From Paenibacillus chibensis (lineage in GTDB: Bacteria; Bacillota; Bacilli; Paenibacillales; Paenibacillaceae), in the NCBI RefSeq assembly GCF_004001045.1, contig NZ_BIMK01000009.1:62001-126000 (forward strand): a DNA stretch of 64,000 nucleotides. The letters are read 5' to 3'. Below, in pieces: positions 1 to 7,944 of this stretch. The position numbers and the translations under genes are program-made. The notes below the pieces were generated by a model. That model was given only the letters and a program-made list of their open reading frames with translations. It was not told the origin of the DNA and did no database searches. Position 1 is the stretch's first letter, and each line of letters opens with the position of its first letter.

Positions 1-777
1 GGAGAAACGTTCCAAGGCAAGGATATGCGGCAGAAGCGCATTAGGCTCTTTCAACGTAATCGAGAAAACATGTTCACTCCTCGCTTCCAGCCGCAGAACA
101 TTCGAGGTAACCCAGTCCGGCGGCTCGATGTCCATGATGCGCTGAAACGTAAATACGACATCCGCCGCCGTCATTCGGCTCCCATGATGAAACCATACTC
201 CTTTGCGCAAATAAAACGTCCATTCGGTCCAGCTCGGGTTATGCTCCCAATAATGAGCCAGGCTCGGCTTCACCGATTCCGATTCGGCATGGTATTCGAC
301 CAGCGTATTGAACAGCTGCCGTACCAAATGCGCCTCCGTCCTACGAATGACATGCAGCGGGTCCAGATCAAGCACCGGACGGTAAAAAGGAAACCGCAAA
401 ACATCCTTTTCATCCGCGCTGTACTGAGCCCCGAACTGTCCTGCGAGCCAGTCCGCAAACTGCGCATGGAGTTCACGAGGCTCAAGTACGGCAAAGGCTT
501 GCACCACTTGCCCTTTCAAAGCGAGTTCCTGGGCTCTGCCTATTCGAATCCCTTCCCTGTCTTTCTTCAAAACGAGTGTGGAAAGATTGCCTCGGCCCCT
601 GCCGCTGTCCCAATCGATATAGGCCTGCTCCCGCAATTTACGGACCAGAAGCTGGGCATTGCGCCGCGTACACTCCCAAATGCCGGTAAGCTCCTGCATC
701 GTAACCGGGATGGGGCTATTCAGCTTTTCGGAAGCGAAATGGCTGCTTAATTTCAAATAATAGTGGACGATATCCAT
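1..777 (-). CDS. SgrR-family transcriptional regulator (3' end outside window)
   Basis: The visible part (259 codons) starts with an SgrR_N-type winged helix-turn-helix (about residues 1-100; TMQELTGIWECTRRNAQLLV is the recognition region) followed by the beginning of an SBP_bac_5 solute-binding fold (VRQLFNTLVEYH, then MTAADVVFTFQRIM). SgrR-type proteins sense a small ligand through the binding-protein-like domain and regulate a neighbouring transporter. The start has an AAGGAG site about 7 nt upstream. It is divergent from an MFS exporter, the usual partner in Bacillales, so it most likely controls that gene. The C-terminal half of the ligand domain lies beyond position 1. Confidence 0.85.
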   Translation of the reverse strand, partial: MDIVHYYLKLSSHFASEKLNSPIPVTMQELTGIWECTRRNAQLLVRKLREQAYIDWDSGRGRGNLSTLVLKKDREGIRIGRAQELALKGQVVQAFAVLEPRELHAQFADWLAGQFGAQYSADEKDVLRFPFYRPVLDLDPLHVIRRTEAHLVRQLFNTLVEYHAESESVKPSLAHYWEHNPSWTEWTFYLRKGVWFHHGSRMTAADVVFTFQRIMDIEPPDWVTSNVLRLEARSEHVFSITLKEPNALLPHILALERFS

Positions 778-796
778 CTTTAGACTCCTTGCACGA

Positions 797-850
797 TATA
801 AAAGGCGAAAAGAATGCGAAAAGGTTTCGCTTTTTCCTTCGCCTTTTATA
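797..850. promoter_or_regulatory. Nested palindrome in the SgrR/MFS divergent promoter region
   Basis: Perfect 13-bp arms TATAAAAGGCGAA (797-809) and its complement (838-850) enclose a second inverted pair, GCGAAA (816-821) and TTTCGC (825-830). A TATAAT box at 855-860 directly follows, reading toward the MFS gene. The position between divergent regulator and transporter suggests the operator of the SgrR-like protein. That role is inferred. Confidence 0.55.
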
Positions 851-895
851 AAAGTATAATTTTTCTTGTTCATGGCGTAAAGAGGAGGAAACTAC

Positions 896-2128
896 ATGAT
901 GATCAGCAACTTCAACACGGCAAAGCAGCCGTCCGCTCTCAGGAACGGAGGCTTTCTGATTCTTCTGGTCACGGGAGGGATCATGGCTATGGGCAATAAA
1001 ATATACGAGCTCGCGCTGCCGTTGATATTGTACGATATGACGCAATCATCCGTGGTGATGTCCACGATGCGGGGAATCGAGTTTTTGCCCAATTTGCTGC
1101 TGGCCATGTTCATCGGCGTCTGGGTGGATCGGGCGAACAAGAAAAAATGGTCTCTCATTGCCATCGGAATGCAGGCGGTGATTTTGTTCGTTCTATATTT
1201 CTCCTTGTCACGGGGGTATGCATCCACGCCCCTTTTCTATGGGGCGGGCTTCCTGCTTATGACCTTCGGGTATGCCTATTCCAACGCCCGTGTGGCGATG
1301 GTGAAGCATTCCCTTCCCGCTCCGCTGCTCACCTCCGCGAATGCCTCGTATAATTTCGTGGTGACGTTCGTCGGCATTTTGGGACCTGCGCTCAGCGGGA
1401 TGCTCCTCATGCTGCCGAACATGCATACCGCATTGTTGCTCACCGCGTCCGCGTTTCTGGTCGCATGGATCACCCTTTCTGCACTCCGATCACAAGAGGA
1501 GAGCCCCGTACACATGCGCAGCGGATTTTGGAAGGAGCTTCGCGATGGGTGGCAGGAACTGCGATCGAACCGCCTGCTGCTCACGATTACCATTGTCGTC
1601 GTCTTTTTGAACAGCTCGGCCGGTATGGTCGATACGACACTCATCTTTTTTGCCAAAGACGCTCTCGCTTTTTCCAATGCGCAGCTGGGTCTGGTGCTGT
1701 CTGCCGCAGGCCTCGGAGGACTTGTGGGAAGCCTGCTCATCGGCCTGCTAAAACGCCGGTTCACCGTGGGCCAGCTGATTTCATGGACCGTATTAGGTCT
1801 CGGGCTTTGCAGCGTCTTGTTCTCTCTTTCCCGGACGGGGTGGATGCTCTTTCTTGGGCTGTTCCTCCTCGGTGTGCTTGAGACGGTGAATACCGTTAGC
1901 ATCTGGACGTTTCGCCAGGAATCCACGCCCCACCATTTGATCGGACGGGTCAGCGGCATCACAGGTTCCTTGTTCAAGCTGGGACTTCCGTTTGCAATCA
2001 TGGCGGCCGGCTGGATGACGAAGCTGTCGAGCCCGCAGACCGTATTTTGGATTGCGGCAGGGATGAATCTCGTAATTTTTGCCGGATGCTTGCTCAGCCC
2101 GATGCGAACCAAGCGAACCGAAGCATAA
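896..2128 (+). CDS. MFS transporter, EntS/MFS_3-like exporter
   Basis: This 410-residue membrane protein has twelve hydrophobic segments and the MFS loop signature between segments 2 and 3 (GVWVDRANKKKW, about residues 70-81). It resembles EntS-like siderophore or drug exporters, which run by proton antiport. A strong GAGGAGG site precedes ATGATG; the first ATG is used here. It faces the SgrR-type regulator across a palindromic intergenic region with a TATAAT box, so it is probably induced by that regulator's ligand. The substrate cannot be read from the sequence. Confidence 0.85.
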   Translation: MMISNFNTAKQPSALRNGGFLILLVTGGIMAMGNKIYELALPLILYDMTQSSVVMSTMRGIEFLPNLLLAMFIGVWVDRANKKKWSLIAIGMQAVILFVLYFSLSRGYASTPLFYGAGFLLMTFGYAYSNARVAMVKHSLPAPLLTSANASYNFVVTFVGILGPALSGMLLMLPNMHTALLLTASAFLVAWITLSALRSQEESPVHMRSGFWKELRDGWQELRSNRLLLTITIVVVFLNSSAGMVDTTLIFFAKDALAFSNAQLGLVLSAAGLGGLVGSLLIGLLKRRFTVGQLISWTVLGLGLCSVLFSLSRTGWMLFLGLFLLGVLETVNTVSIWTFRQESTPHHLIGRVSGITGSLFKLGLPFAIMAAGWMTKLSSPQTVFWIAAGMNLVIFAGCLLSPMRTKRTEA

Positions 2129-2159
2129 GAAGACAGCCGGGAACCTGGAGCATTAAAAA

Positions 2160-2175
2160 GGAGCCGATTGGCTCC
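2160..2175 (-). terminator. Hairpin terminator for the acetamidase transcript
   Basis: GGAGCC-GATT-GGCTCC, followed on the minus strand by TTTTT. It lies just after the nucleoside hydrolase remnant. Confidence 0.6.
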
Positions 2176-2192
2176 TTCACTCAAAGATGGGT

Positions 2193-2342
2193 TCAGTATG
2201 TTCTCAATGCATCCAGCATCAGCTTCCAAAAGGCTTCGACGTCAAGCTCCCCCCCCCCGAACTTGGCATTCACTTTTCTGCCGCTGCTCCCATAGAGATC
2301 GATCATAGCCGTTCCCGCCGTAAACTCGCTTTCGTATCGACC
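2193..2342 (-). pseudogene. C-terminal remnant resembling an inosine/uridine nucleoside hydrolase
   Basis: Downstream of and overlapping the acetamidase 3' end, one reading frame encodes about 50 residues ending in a stop at 2193. It contains EFTAGTAMIDLYG, NAKF and a tail DVEAFWKLMLDAL, which fits the C-terminal region of nucleoside hydrolases (a G-x-T-x-x-D element, then VDxxxFWxLLLEAL). The frame is closed upstream by a TAA at 2343-2345 and has no plausible start. The acetamidase frame reads VDTKA just before, which would join EFTAG if one base were added, so a single-base indel probably separates the two. A run of ten G (minus strand, 2249-2258) lies inside. The family is inferred from motif memory only. 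Confidence 0.5.
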
Positions 2343-3274
2343 TTAAGCGCCCCATGGGGCAGGCAAGCGTGGACGCCTTTGACGCCGTTCACGATTTGAG
2401 TCACGCGAATATCGATCACCGAGCTGCCGAGAGCCATCGCTTCAACCCGATTCAGGCCGTACAGCTCACCCATCAGATTCAGCATGCCGTCCAAAGCCTG
2501 GACAGTCGCCTCGTTCAAATCCTCATGGAAGCCGAACGTGATCCATCCGGCCGGCGTATTCGCGCGCGGACGGATGAGGGACATGCCCGGCAGCAGATCC
2601 ACCGTAATCTCCACTTCGTCCATCGGACATTCGATCGCTTGGCAGCTTGCTTCTCCGTCGCCTTGCGCGGCATGGCCGTCTCCGATGGCAAAATACGCAC
2701 CATCAACGGGGACAGGCAGATAGAGCGTGCTGCCGCTTACCAGCTCCTTGCAGTCGATGTTGCCTCCACACCAGCGCGGCGGCCATGTCGAATGAATGCC
2801 CGTTGATTCCGGTGGCATGCCGATCACGCCCATAAAGGGACTCAGTTTTACGGAAAAATCCCGGTCCCTAATACGCGTGCTTCCCGTCATGGCTTCAGGG
2901 TCCAGCGTCCAGTCCAATACGAGTTCATCGAAATCGGTCAAATGCAGCTGACGATTCTGCCAGTTGGGATAATGTCCCGCCGCCGTAAAGCCGTAGCGCC
3001 CCGGAATGATCCGGTTGAACGTAATCGCAAGCGTCATCCCCCGTTTGGCATGCTCCATGCAGAAAGGGCCGATTAGCGCATGTCCGCCATCAAGCTGCTC
3101 TCTTCTCGCATAAGGCTTGAATCTGTCTGGATAGGTTACGCCCTGGCCCCAGGCCGCGTCCGGCGTTTGGAACCGAATAATATCCCCTGATGCAATCGTG
3201 GCGAGCGGAGAAACCTCCGTCGTGAAACATCCGATCAAGCTGTTCTGCGACAATCGAATCTCATGAACTGCCAT
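2303..3274 (-). CDS. Acetamidase/formamidase family protein
   Basis: A 323-residue FmdA_AmdA-type amidohydrolase, expected to release ammonia from short amides in the cytosol. Family features include the N-terminal beta region, GVIGMPPESTGIHSTWPPRWCGGN in the middle (Gly/Pro-rich, conserved), IGDGHAAQGDGEASCQAIE, and a C-terminal VNGVKGVHACLPHG. The start is the second possible ATG (MAVHEIRL), because GGAGG lies 9 nt upstream and overlaps the longer start. The final dozen residues after LPHGAL (KVDTKASLRRERL) do not look native. They run through the nucleoside hydrolase-like remnant, suggesting the 3' end was joined to it by a deletion. Confidence 0.85.
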   Translation of the reverse strand: MAVHEIRLSQNSLIGCFTTEVSPLATIASGDIIRFQTPDAAWGQGVTYPDRFKPYARREQLDGGHALIGPFCMEHAKRGMTLAITFNRIIPGRYGFTAAGHYPNWQNRQLHLTDFDELVLDWTLDPEAMTGSTRIRDRDFSVKLSPFMGVIGMPPESTGIHSTWPPRWCGGNIDCKELVSGSTLYLPVPVDGAYFAIGDGHAAQGDGEASCQAIECPMDEVEITVDLLPGMSLIRPRANTPAGWITFGFHEDLNEATVQALDGMLNLMGELYGLNRVEAMALGSSVIDIRVTQIVNGVKGVHACLPHGALKVDTKASLRRERL

Positions 3275-3329
3275 GGAATACGCCTCCATTCAAATGATTT
3301 TGGATACCTATGCCGCTTTACACGGCTTC

Positions 3330-4382
3330 TTAAATATCCTTGATACGCCCTGCAAAGGTTAATGCATCCACCGGGATATGGTCGGCTCCGCCATTCACGA
3401 TTTTACCTACGTCTTCCAGCGTTTCCGGAAGGGAAATCCATTCGGCTTTTTTGCCGGTATAAGGCTCTGCAATATAAAAAGGCTGCGACAGATACGCCTC
3501 CAATCGTTCTCCGCGACGGTACATGATTTTTTCGGATTCCGGAAGCTTGTCGATTCCGCGGAAAAGAACCAGGGGTCTCAGCTCACGATAACGGCGCATG
3601 AGCTTTCTCGTCTGCTGCTGAACCCGTACATGCGGAGGCTCCAGCTGCGCGCCTTCCAGGATCACCGAAGTGGAGGCAACCGGATCTATGGCCGGAAACA
3701 AGCCCCTAGTCGTCAGCTCCGCATCAAACCGGAGAAAGGTATCCAGCGGACCGTAAGGAGTCTCGTCGTCGACGGCATCCCCCGTAATATCTACCAGAAT
3801 CGTCGTGATCGACCGAGAGTTGGAAGCGTCCAGCCCTTCCAGCAGTTCATCGAACTCTCCGGATAACACCACGGAACGGTCTGCAGCCAGCACAATCTCT
3901 TCTTTCCCCGGAATTTCATACAGCTTCTGTAATACTTCTTCCGAAGATCGGCAGACATAATCCGCTTCCTGAAGCACCTCGCCGGTTCCGGCTCCATCTT
4001 CCGCCGGCTTCCAAAAGATCGATGTATAGCCCTGTTTCTTAAGACGATGCAGAAGCTCTGCCAGCAGGACCATCTGGCCGGTTCCCGGCCTTGCGACAAG
4101 CCCGGTTCTTCCTCCTTTGATGACGGGTGCCAATAAGTCCAGCGCTTTGATTCCCGTTTCAATCATGCCTGCAAGGCTCCCGCGGATAATCAGTTCATCC
4201 ATGGTGCATCCCGCCAGCGAAGCCAACAGCGCAAGCGTCCTTACCTCTGCCCGTCCGATAGGAATTTTACCCGTGCACAGATTGGATACCGTGGCCGGGC
4301 GCAGTCCGGCTGAGCGGGCAGCCACCGTCAAATTCGGCACTCTGGTACGCAGTAGAGATACATTCAAATGAAGTTCATCCAT
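3330..4382 (-). CDS. XRE-like HTH fused to a degenerate F1-ATPase beta-subunit domain
   Basis: A 350-residue protein. Residues about 8-66 form a Cro/XRE-like helix-turn-helix (AARSAGLRPATVSNLCTGK, then TLALLASLAGCTMDEL). Residues about 72-350 resemble the nucleotide-binding and C-terminal domains of ATP synthase beta: ETGIKALDLLAPVIKGG, a LFPAIDPVASTS segment (AtpD reads IYPAVDPLASTS), VQQQTRKLMRRYREL, and YLSQPFYIAEPYTGKK. The P-loop is degraded: AtpD GGAGVGKT appears as ARPGTGQM, so the Lys and Thr are Gln103 and Met104. The GER glutamate and the Walker B block are also missing. It is therefore probably a non-catalytic DNA-binding regulator. GGGAGGTG 7 nt upstream of this ATG fixes the start, and the longer frame's first 13 codons cover the promoter. 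No characterised protein of this architecture comes to mind. Confidence 0.75.
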   Translation of the reverse strand: MDELHLNVSLLRTRVPNLTVAARSAGLRPATVSNLCTGKIPIGRAEVRTLALLASLAGCTMDELIIRGSLAGMIETGIKALDLLAPVIKGGRTGLVARPGTGQMVLLAELLHRLKKQGYTSIFWKPAEDGAGTGEVLQEADYVCRSSEEVLQKLYEIPGKEEIVLAADRSVVLSGEFDELLEGLDASNSRSITTILVDITGDAVDDETPYGPLDTFLRFDAELTTRGLFPAIDPVASTSVILEGAQLEPPHVRVQQQTRKLMRRYRELRPLVLFRGIDKLPESEKIMYRRGERLEAYLSQPFYIAEPYTGKKAEWISLPETLEDVGKIVNGGADHIPVDALTFAGRIKDI

Positions 4383-4419
4383 TTTATCCCACCTCCCGTG
4401 TTGCTTTATATAGTAATTC

Positions 4420-4439
4420 ATTTACTTATAGAAGTAAAT
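4420..4439. promoter_or_regulatory. Palindromic operator candidate upstream of the HTH/F1-beta-like gene
   Basis: ATTTACTT and AAGTAAAT (8-bp perfect arms, 4-nt spacer) lie 38-57 bp upstream of the start. They overlap a possible minus-strand -35 (TTTACT) whose -10 (TACTAT) is 17 bp downstream. XRE-type repressors often bind such sites at their own promoters, so autoregulation is a reasonable inference. Confidence 0.5.
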
Positions 4440-4460
4440 ACTGGAAATCATAAAAATAAA

Positions 4461-4486
4461 AAAAAGCGGTTTATAAGCCGCTTTTT
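4461..4486. terminator. Bidirectional hairpin terminator
   Basis: AAAAAGCGG and CCGCTTTTT arms flank a short loop, with T-runs on both strands. It separates the small membrane-protein gene from the HTH/F1-beta-like promoter. Confidence 0.75.
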
Positions 4487-4531
4487 TGTCCATCCTTGGT
4501 AATACGTTTTATCCTGCTGCTATAGTTCCAT

Positions 4532-4747
4532 TTATCTACCGGAAATTTTTTTGAGGAGTTGGATCTTGTACCGTCTGAATCCGGACTCATGCTTTACGTG
4601 ATAGAGTCCAATCAGTTCTAGCGCAATCCCTATGCCATAACCCAGTCCGACCAGAAAATCAGGCAATTGAACCGAATAGAGATGACAAAAAAACAAAAAA
4701 GCGATGATAACCGTCCCCGCCCCAAACGTTATACCCCGTCTCAACAT
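4532..4747 (-). CDS. Small two-segment membrane protein, unknown function
   Basis: A 71-residue protein starting MLRRGITF. AAGGAGATGG directly upstream of this ATG supports it over a longer frame. Two hydrophobic stretches (TVIIAFLFFCHLY and FLVGLGYGIGIALELIGLYHV) are followed by a basic tail (FRRYKIQLLKK), giving a predicted hairpin in the membrane with a cytoplasmic C-terminus. I do not recognise a family. It is followed by a strong terminator and preceded by another tiny membrane-protein frame. Confidence 0.6.
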   Translation of the reverse strand: MLRRGITFGAGTVIIAFLFFCHLYSVQLPDFLVGLGYGIGIALELIGLYHVKHESGFRRYKIQLLKKISGR

Positions 4748-4875
4748 CAAACCATCTCCTTTATTTAATCCATTACTTATCGCAAGGGCATAACTCATGG
4801 TCCTCCATACCAAATAAAGCTTACGACGACTTGAAGGCACTCATGACCCTCATATGGTTCATCCCGCTTACAGCT

Positions 4876-4977
4876 CTACTGACGTTTAAATACGAGTCTT
4901 AACAAACCAATGATCCCCAAAATTACTATCGCAAAAGGAATCAATACGATTCCAAAACTCGCCCAATTGATCGACAT
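4876..4977 (-). CDS. Tiny single-pass membrane peptide
   Basis: A 33-residue open frame (MSINWASFGIVLIPF...) with one hydrophobic segment and a basic end (RLVFKRQ). A GGGGG-rich ribosome binding site lies about 12 nt upstream of ATG. Composition and placement fit the small membrane peptides common in Bacillales, but with no homolog search this remains a candidate gene. Confidence 0.45.
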   Translation of the reverse strand: MSINWASFGIVLIPFAIVILGIIGLLRLVFKRQ

Positions 4978-5172
4978 TTTCTAAACATTACCCCCTGTAT
5001 TCGTAAATCCGTGCTCGTAACATGCGTTTCATATATTTAACGGCAGAGACACCCAAAAGTTACATCCTGTTTCAATGGATAAAAACAAGCTTTTCTCGGC
5101 ATCCATTACCCCACTCGTCCCTCCTATCACCGCATATGATAGGTTAACGAACTTGATAGGTGGTGGAATACG

Positions 5173-5874
5173 ATGTCGAATTTTCATAGTGTGTGCAAGC
5201 GGGATACCTCCGGTCGCCCTCAGCTGAACAGCCTGGGATGGATCTCCGCCAATTGGAGCGGCTACGCGGTATCGGGTCGTTCCAAATCCTTCAGGCGGAT
5301 ATCCGCGACTTGGCATGTCCCGTTTGTACGTCCCAGCTCGAAGCCAACGTACTCTTCAGCCTGGATCGGCATCGACGGCTTCGGGAATACCAGTCTGATC
5401 CAGACGGGAACCGGCCAAGATTATATCAATGGCAAGGCACACTATTATGCCTGGTGGGAAATTCTGCCCCAAGCCATGACGTTGATCCCGCTTCCGGTGC
5501 ATCCAGGTGATCAGATCCATGCGGTCATTACCAAAATCAAAAGCTCCACATGGCTTATCTATATGAAGAACGCAACGCAAAAATGGACGTTTCGGACCAT
5601 TAAGCGATATAACGGCCCTCAGTCTAGCGCCGAATGGATCGTTGAGGCACCCCAAGTTGGCTCGTTCATCTCCAGAATGGCGCGCCTCACGCCCGTGACG
5701 TTTACCTGCTGCCGCTTGAATGGCAGCAGCCCCCATCTGACGACCCATGAGCGAGGAATCATGCTTCAGGGAGAAAGCGCGACCTCCGTGCCCGGTAATC
5801 CGAATCCTGCCGGCGATGCATTTACTGTGACGAGTGCCAGAGCATCGGCAAAAAAAGCAAGAAAACAAAGATAA
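5173..5874 (+). CDS. G1 family (eqolisin-type) glutamic endopeptidase
   Basis: A 233-residue peptidase G1 domain with NWSGYAV (27-33), SAWIGIDGFGN (62-72), LIQTGT carrying the expected catalytic Gln77, YYAWWEILP (91-99) and SSAEWIVEAP carrying the expected catalytic Glu154. Eqolisins are acid proteases that use a Gln/Glu dyad. The fungal enzymes are secreted, yet no signal peptide is visible here: the N-terminus MSNFHSVCKRDTSGRPQL is polar. The C-terminus is basic (ARASAKKARKQR). AGGTGGTGG precedes the ATG. It is monocistronic. Location and substrate are unknown; release on lysis or sporulation are possibilities. Confidence 0.8.
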   Translation: MSNFHSVCKRDTSGRPQLNSLGWISANWSGYAVSGRSKSFRRISATWHVPFVRPSSKPTYSSAWIGIDGFGNTSLIQTGTGQDYINGKAHYYAWWEILPQAMTLIPLPVHPGDQIHAVITKIKSSTWLIYMKNATQKWTFRTIKRYNGPQSSAEWIVEAPQVGSFISRMARLTPVTFTCCRLNGSSPHLTTHERGIMLQGESATSVPGNPNPAGDAFTVTSARASAKKARKQR

Positions 5875-5952
5875 GCATAACTTTGCATAGGAACCAAGCG
5901 TTTATAAGAGTAAATATCTCTTTACCAATGAAGAGAGATTAGAGGTGCGCTA

Positions 5953-6240
5953 GTGGTTTACTGGGTGTTTAAAGATGCAAATCCGATGCTGCTCGTCCTC
6001 ATCATCTGTCCCTTGTTATCGCTGGCATTCGGAGCCGCCGGAGCCTGGCTCCGACATCGTATGCGCTACGGTCTATGTATTTCCTTCCTGCTTCCTTTGC
6101 TTTTTATCGCCGTCAATCTGCCGACACTGGCCGGAAATATCGATTCCTGGCTTATGTATGGCCTTTTCTATGTCTCGATTAGTTATTTTGCTTATAAAAT
6201 CACATCCCGAATCGATATACGCCTCAAGCAGCCGAAATGA
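5953..6240 (+). CDS. DUF2651-like small membrane protein
   Basis: A 95-residue protein with three hydrophobic segments (MLLVLIICPLLSLAFGAAGAWL, YGLCISFLLPLLFIAVNLPTL, WLMYGLFYVSISYFAYKI). The N-terminal segment pattern recalls the DUF2651 family of Bacillales. GTG is used as start because AGAGGTG sits just upstream. The first in-frame ATG would shorten it by eleven residues. Function is unknown. Confidence 0.6.
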   Translation: MVYWVFKDANPMLLVLIICPLLSLAFGAAGAWLRHRMRYGLCISFLLPLLFIAVNLPTLAGNIDSWLMYGLFYVSISYFAYKITSRIDIRLKQPK

Positions 6241-6288
6241 AGCATGTGGAAAAGCAGCTCATATGACCACATTTCCTCCCATATCACA

Positions 6289-6318
6289 AAGCCGGCCTAC
6301 GTAAATGTAAGCCGGCTT
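6289..6318. terminator. Hairpin terminator between convergent genes
   Basis: AAGCCGGC and GCCGGCTT arms, followed by TCTTCTTG on the plus strand. It ends the DUF2651-like gene and may also serve the response regulator on the other strand. Confidence 0.6.
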
Positions 6319-6326
6319 CTTCTTGT

Positions 6327-7922
6327 CTAACCCGATTGCTGCCTAAACTGCTGCGGCGAGGCCTGATACACCTTCCTGAACATTTTGGAGAAATGGGAGA
6401 AATTATGGTAGCCGAAGGTTTTGGCCACATCCGAAATCGGAATGGACGAGCTCGTAATCAGATCCTTGGCCAGTGACATACGAACATGCAGAATGTAATC
6501 GGTGATCGATTCCCCCACCTCCCGTTTGAATAAGCGAGACTAGTATGCGGGATTAAGATGCACGTAACTTGCCAGCTGCTCTCTCGTAATCGGTTCATTC
6601 AAGTGCTCCGTGATATAGTATTGAACGCGCTGGATCACCGAATGATTGCGGTGCAGCTGATCATGTATGATCCGGATCATCTGAAGCGCGGTGATCTCTA
6701 GCTGCTCGAGGTTGCGCGGCTGAGCGCTGAGCAGAATGCCCTCTTGATCCTGGAACAACTCAAAGGCTGATAGACCGTTCTTATGAAGAATATAGTGTAC
6801 CATCTGCATGAACTCTTGATGAAATCCCTCCAGTTCGCTCACCGAAAGCCCCTGCATCTGTCCGAGCTCGGACAAGCGGGTGCGTACTTCCCGCTGCAGC
6901 TCCTCCAGCTTGCCCTGCTCCATTAGGATGGTCCATGTGGATATACGCGGAATCATCGTTTTTATGGATGTCGTCCCCATGGAAGCCAGCGTATACACCT
7001 GATTGGATTTGTTCAGGTTATTGTATTCGATCTCCAGCAGCTGCCGGTAAGTGTCCGCCATCTCAAGCAATGTGGAGCTTTCCCCGATATAGCACGACAG
7101 GTTGCAGCCGAAATATTTGTGGCATCCTTGTATGTATTTCTCACAGCGCGCAAGCAGCTCCGGAAAAAAGGTTGTTGGTTCATCATTGTCGTCACCGATA
7201 ATAATAACGACGTTCACACCTTGCTTGGTTTGTATGACTTCCCCTTTTCCTGCCGGCAAAAGCATTTCGGATGCCGCCTTTCGGACGGCATATTCCATCA
7301 TATCTTCATCCTTTGTGCTAAACTCCCGCTGCCAGGACTCCACGCTGACCATCACAGGCAGGAATACGGAATTCTCCAGTCCTGCCAGCTCATGCTCTTC
7401 CAGGATTCTTGCGATATTATCCGGCGTGCAGAGGATTCTGCCCGATAGCAAATCGTTCCAGAATTTATCGGTGATAAGCGACTTTTTCTTGCGCCACATG
7501 TCGTAATAAGGCTTGTATTGGTCTCTCAGGCTGAGCAGCTCGCGTTCCTGTTTGATCGATTTGAGCGCTTTCCCGATCGTATCCTGAAGCACGTCGAATT
7601 CGATTGGTTTGAGCAAATAATCAAAACCATCGAGCTGGATGGCACGCTTCATGAAGTCAAACGCCGAGTGTGCCGTCAAAAAAATCGTCTCCGTGCCTGG
7701 GGAGATTTCATTCACCCTTTCCAGCAGCTCGATTCCCGTTCCTTTGGGCATCTCGATGTCACAGATCATAATATCAATCGCCGTTTGCTCAAAAACCTTC
7801 AGCGCGTCCCGCATGTTGTATGCCTCGTACACTTCGGTCACCTGCAAATCCTGCCAATTCACGCCGCTGCGGATTCCCATGACCGCATAAATTTCATCGT
7901 CTACAATCAGTGCCTTATACAT
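6327..7922 (-). pseudogene. AraC-type response regulator (YesN-like), interrupted by an in-frame TAG
   Basis: The frame encodes a receiver domain (VDDE at 8-11, phospho-acceptor Asp55 in MICDIEMP, Lys in LLKPIEFD), a linker, and a C-terminal AraC helix-turn-helix pair. At 6540-6542 a TAG (codon 461) replaces what is normally Leu in the conserved NPAYLSRLFK motif. Reading resumes in the same frame (SRLFKREVGESITDYI ... ISDVAKTFGYHNFSHFSKMFRKVY) to a stop at 6327. The full protein would be 531 residues. As written, the product loses the second recognition helix and should not bind DNA normally. A one-base change from TTG explains it. It lies 22 bp downstream of its cognate kinase gene. Confidence 0.85.
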
Positions 7923-7944
7923 GCGACTACCCCCGTTTTGATCA

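Noticed and set aside
25..750. A 241-codon plus-strand open frame over the SgrR gene
   Set aside because: Its translation is Arg/Pro-rich without domain features, while the opposite strand gives a clear SgrR_N plus SBP_bac_5 protein with a good ribosome binding site.
1276..2229. A 317-codon minus-strand open frame inside the MFS gene
   Set aside because: Low-complexity antisense translation of a clear MFS transporter; no start signal or family motif.
4383..4421. Upstream extension (13 codons) of the HTH/F1-beta gene
   Set aside because: GGGAGGTG is placed for the internal ATG at 4382, and the extension would cover the palindrome and promoter.
6540..6542. Programmed readthrough or amber recoding of the TAG
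   Set aside because: No downstream stem-loop, suppressor tRNA or pyrrolysine genes are visible. A single point mutation is simpler.
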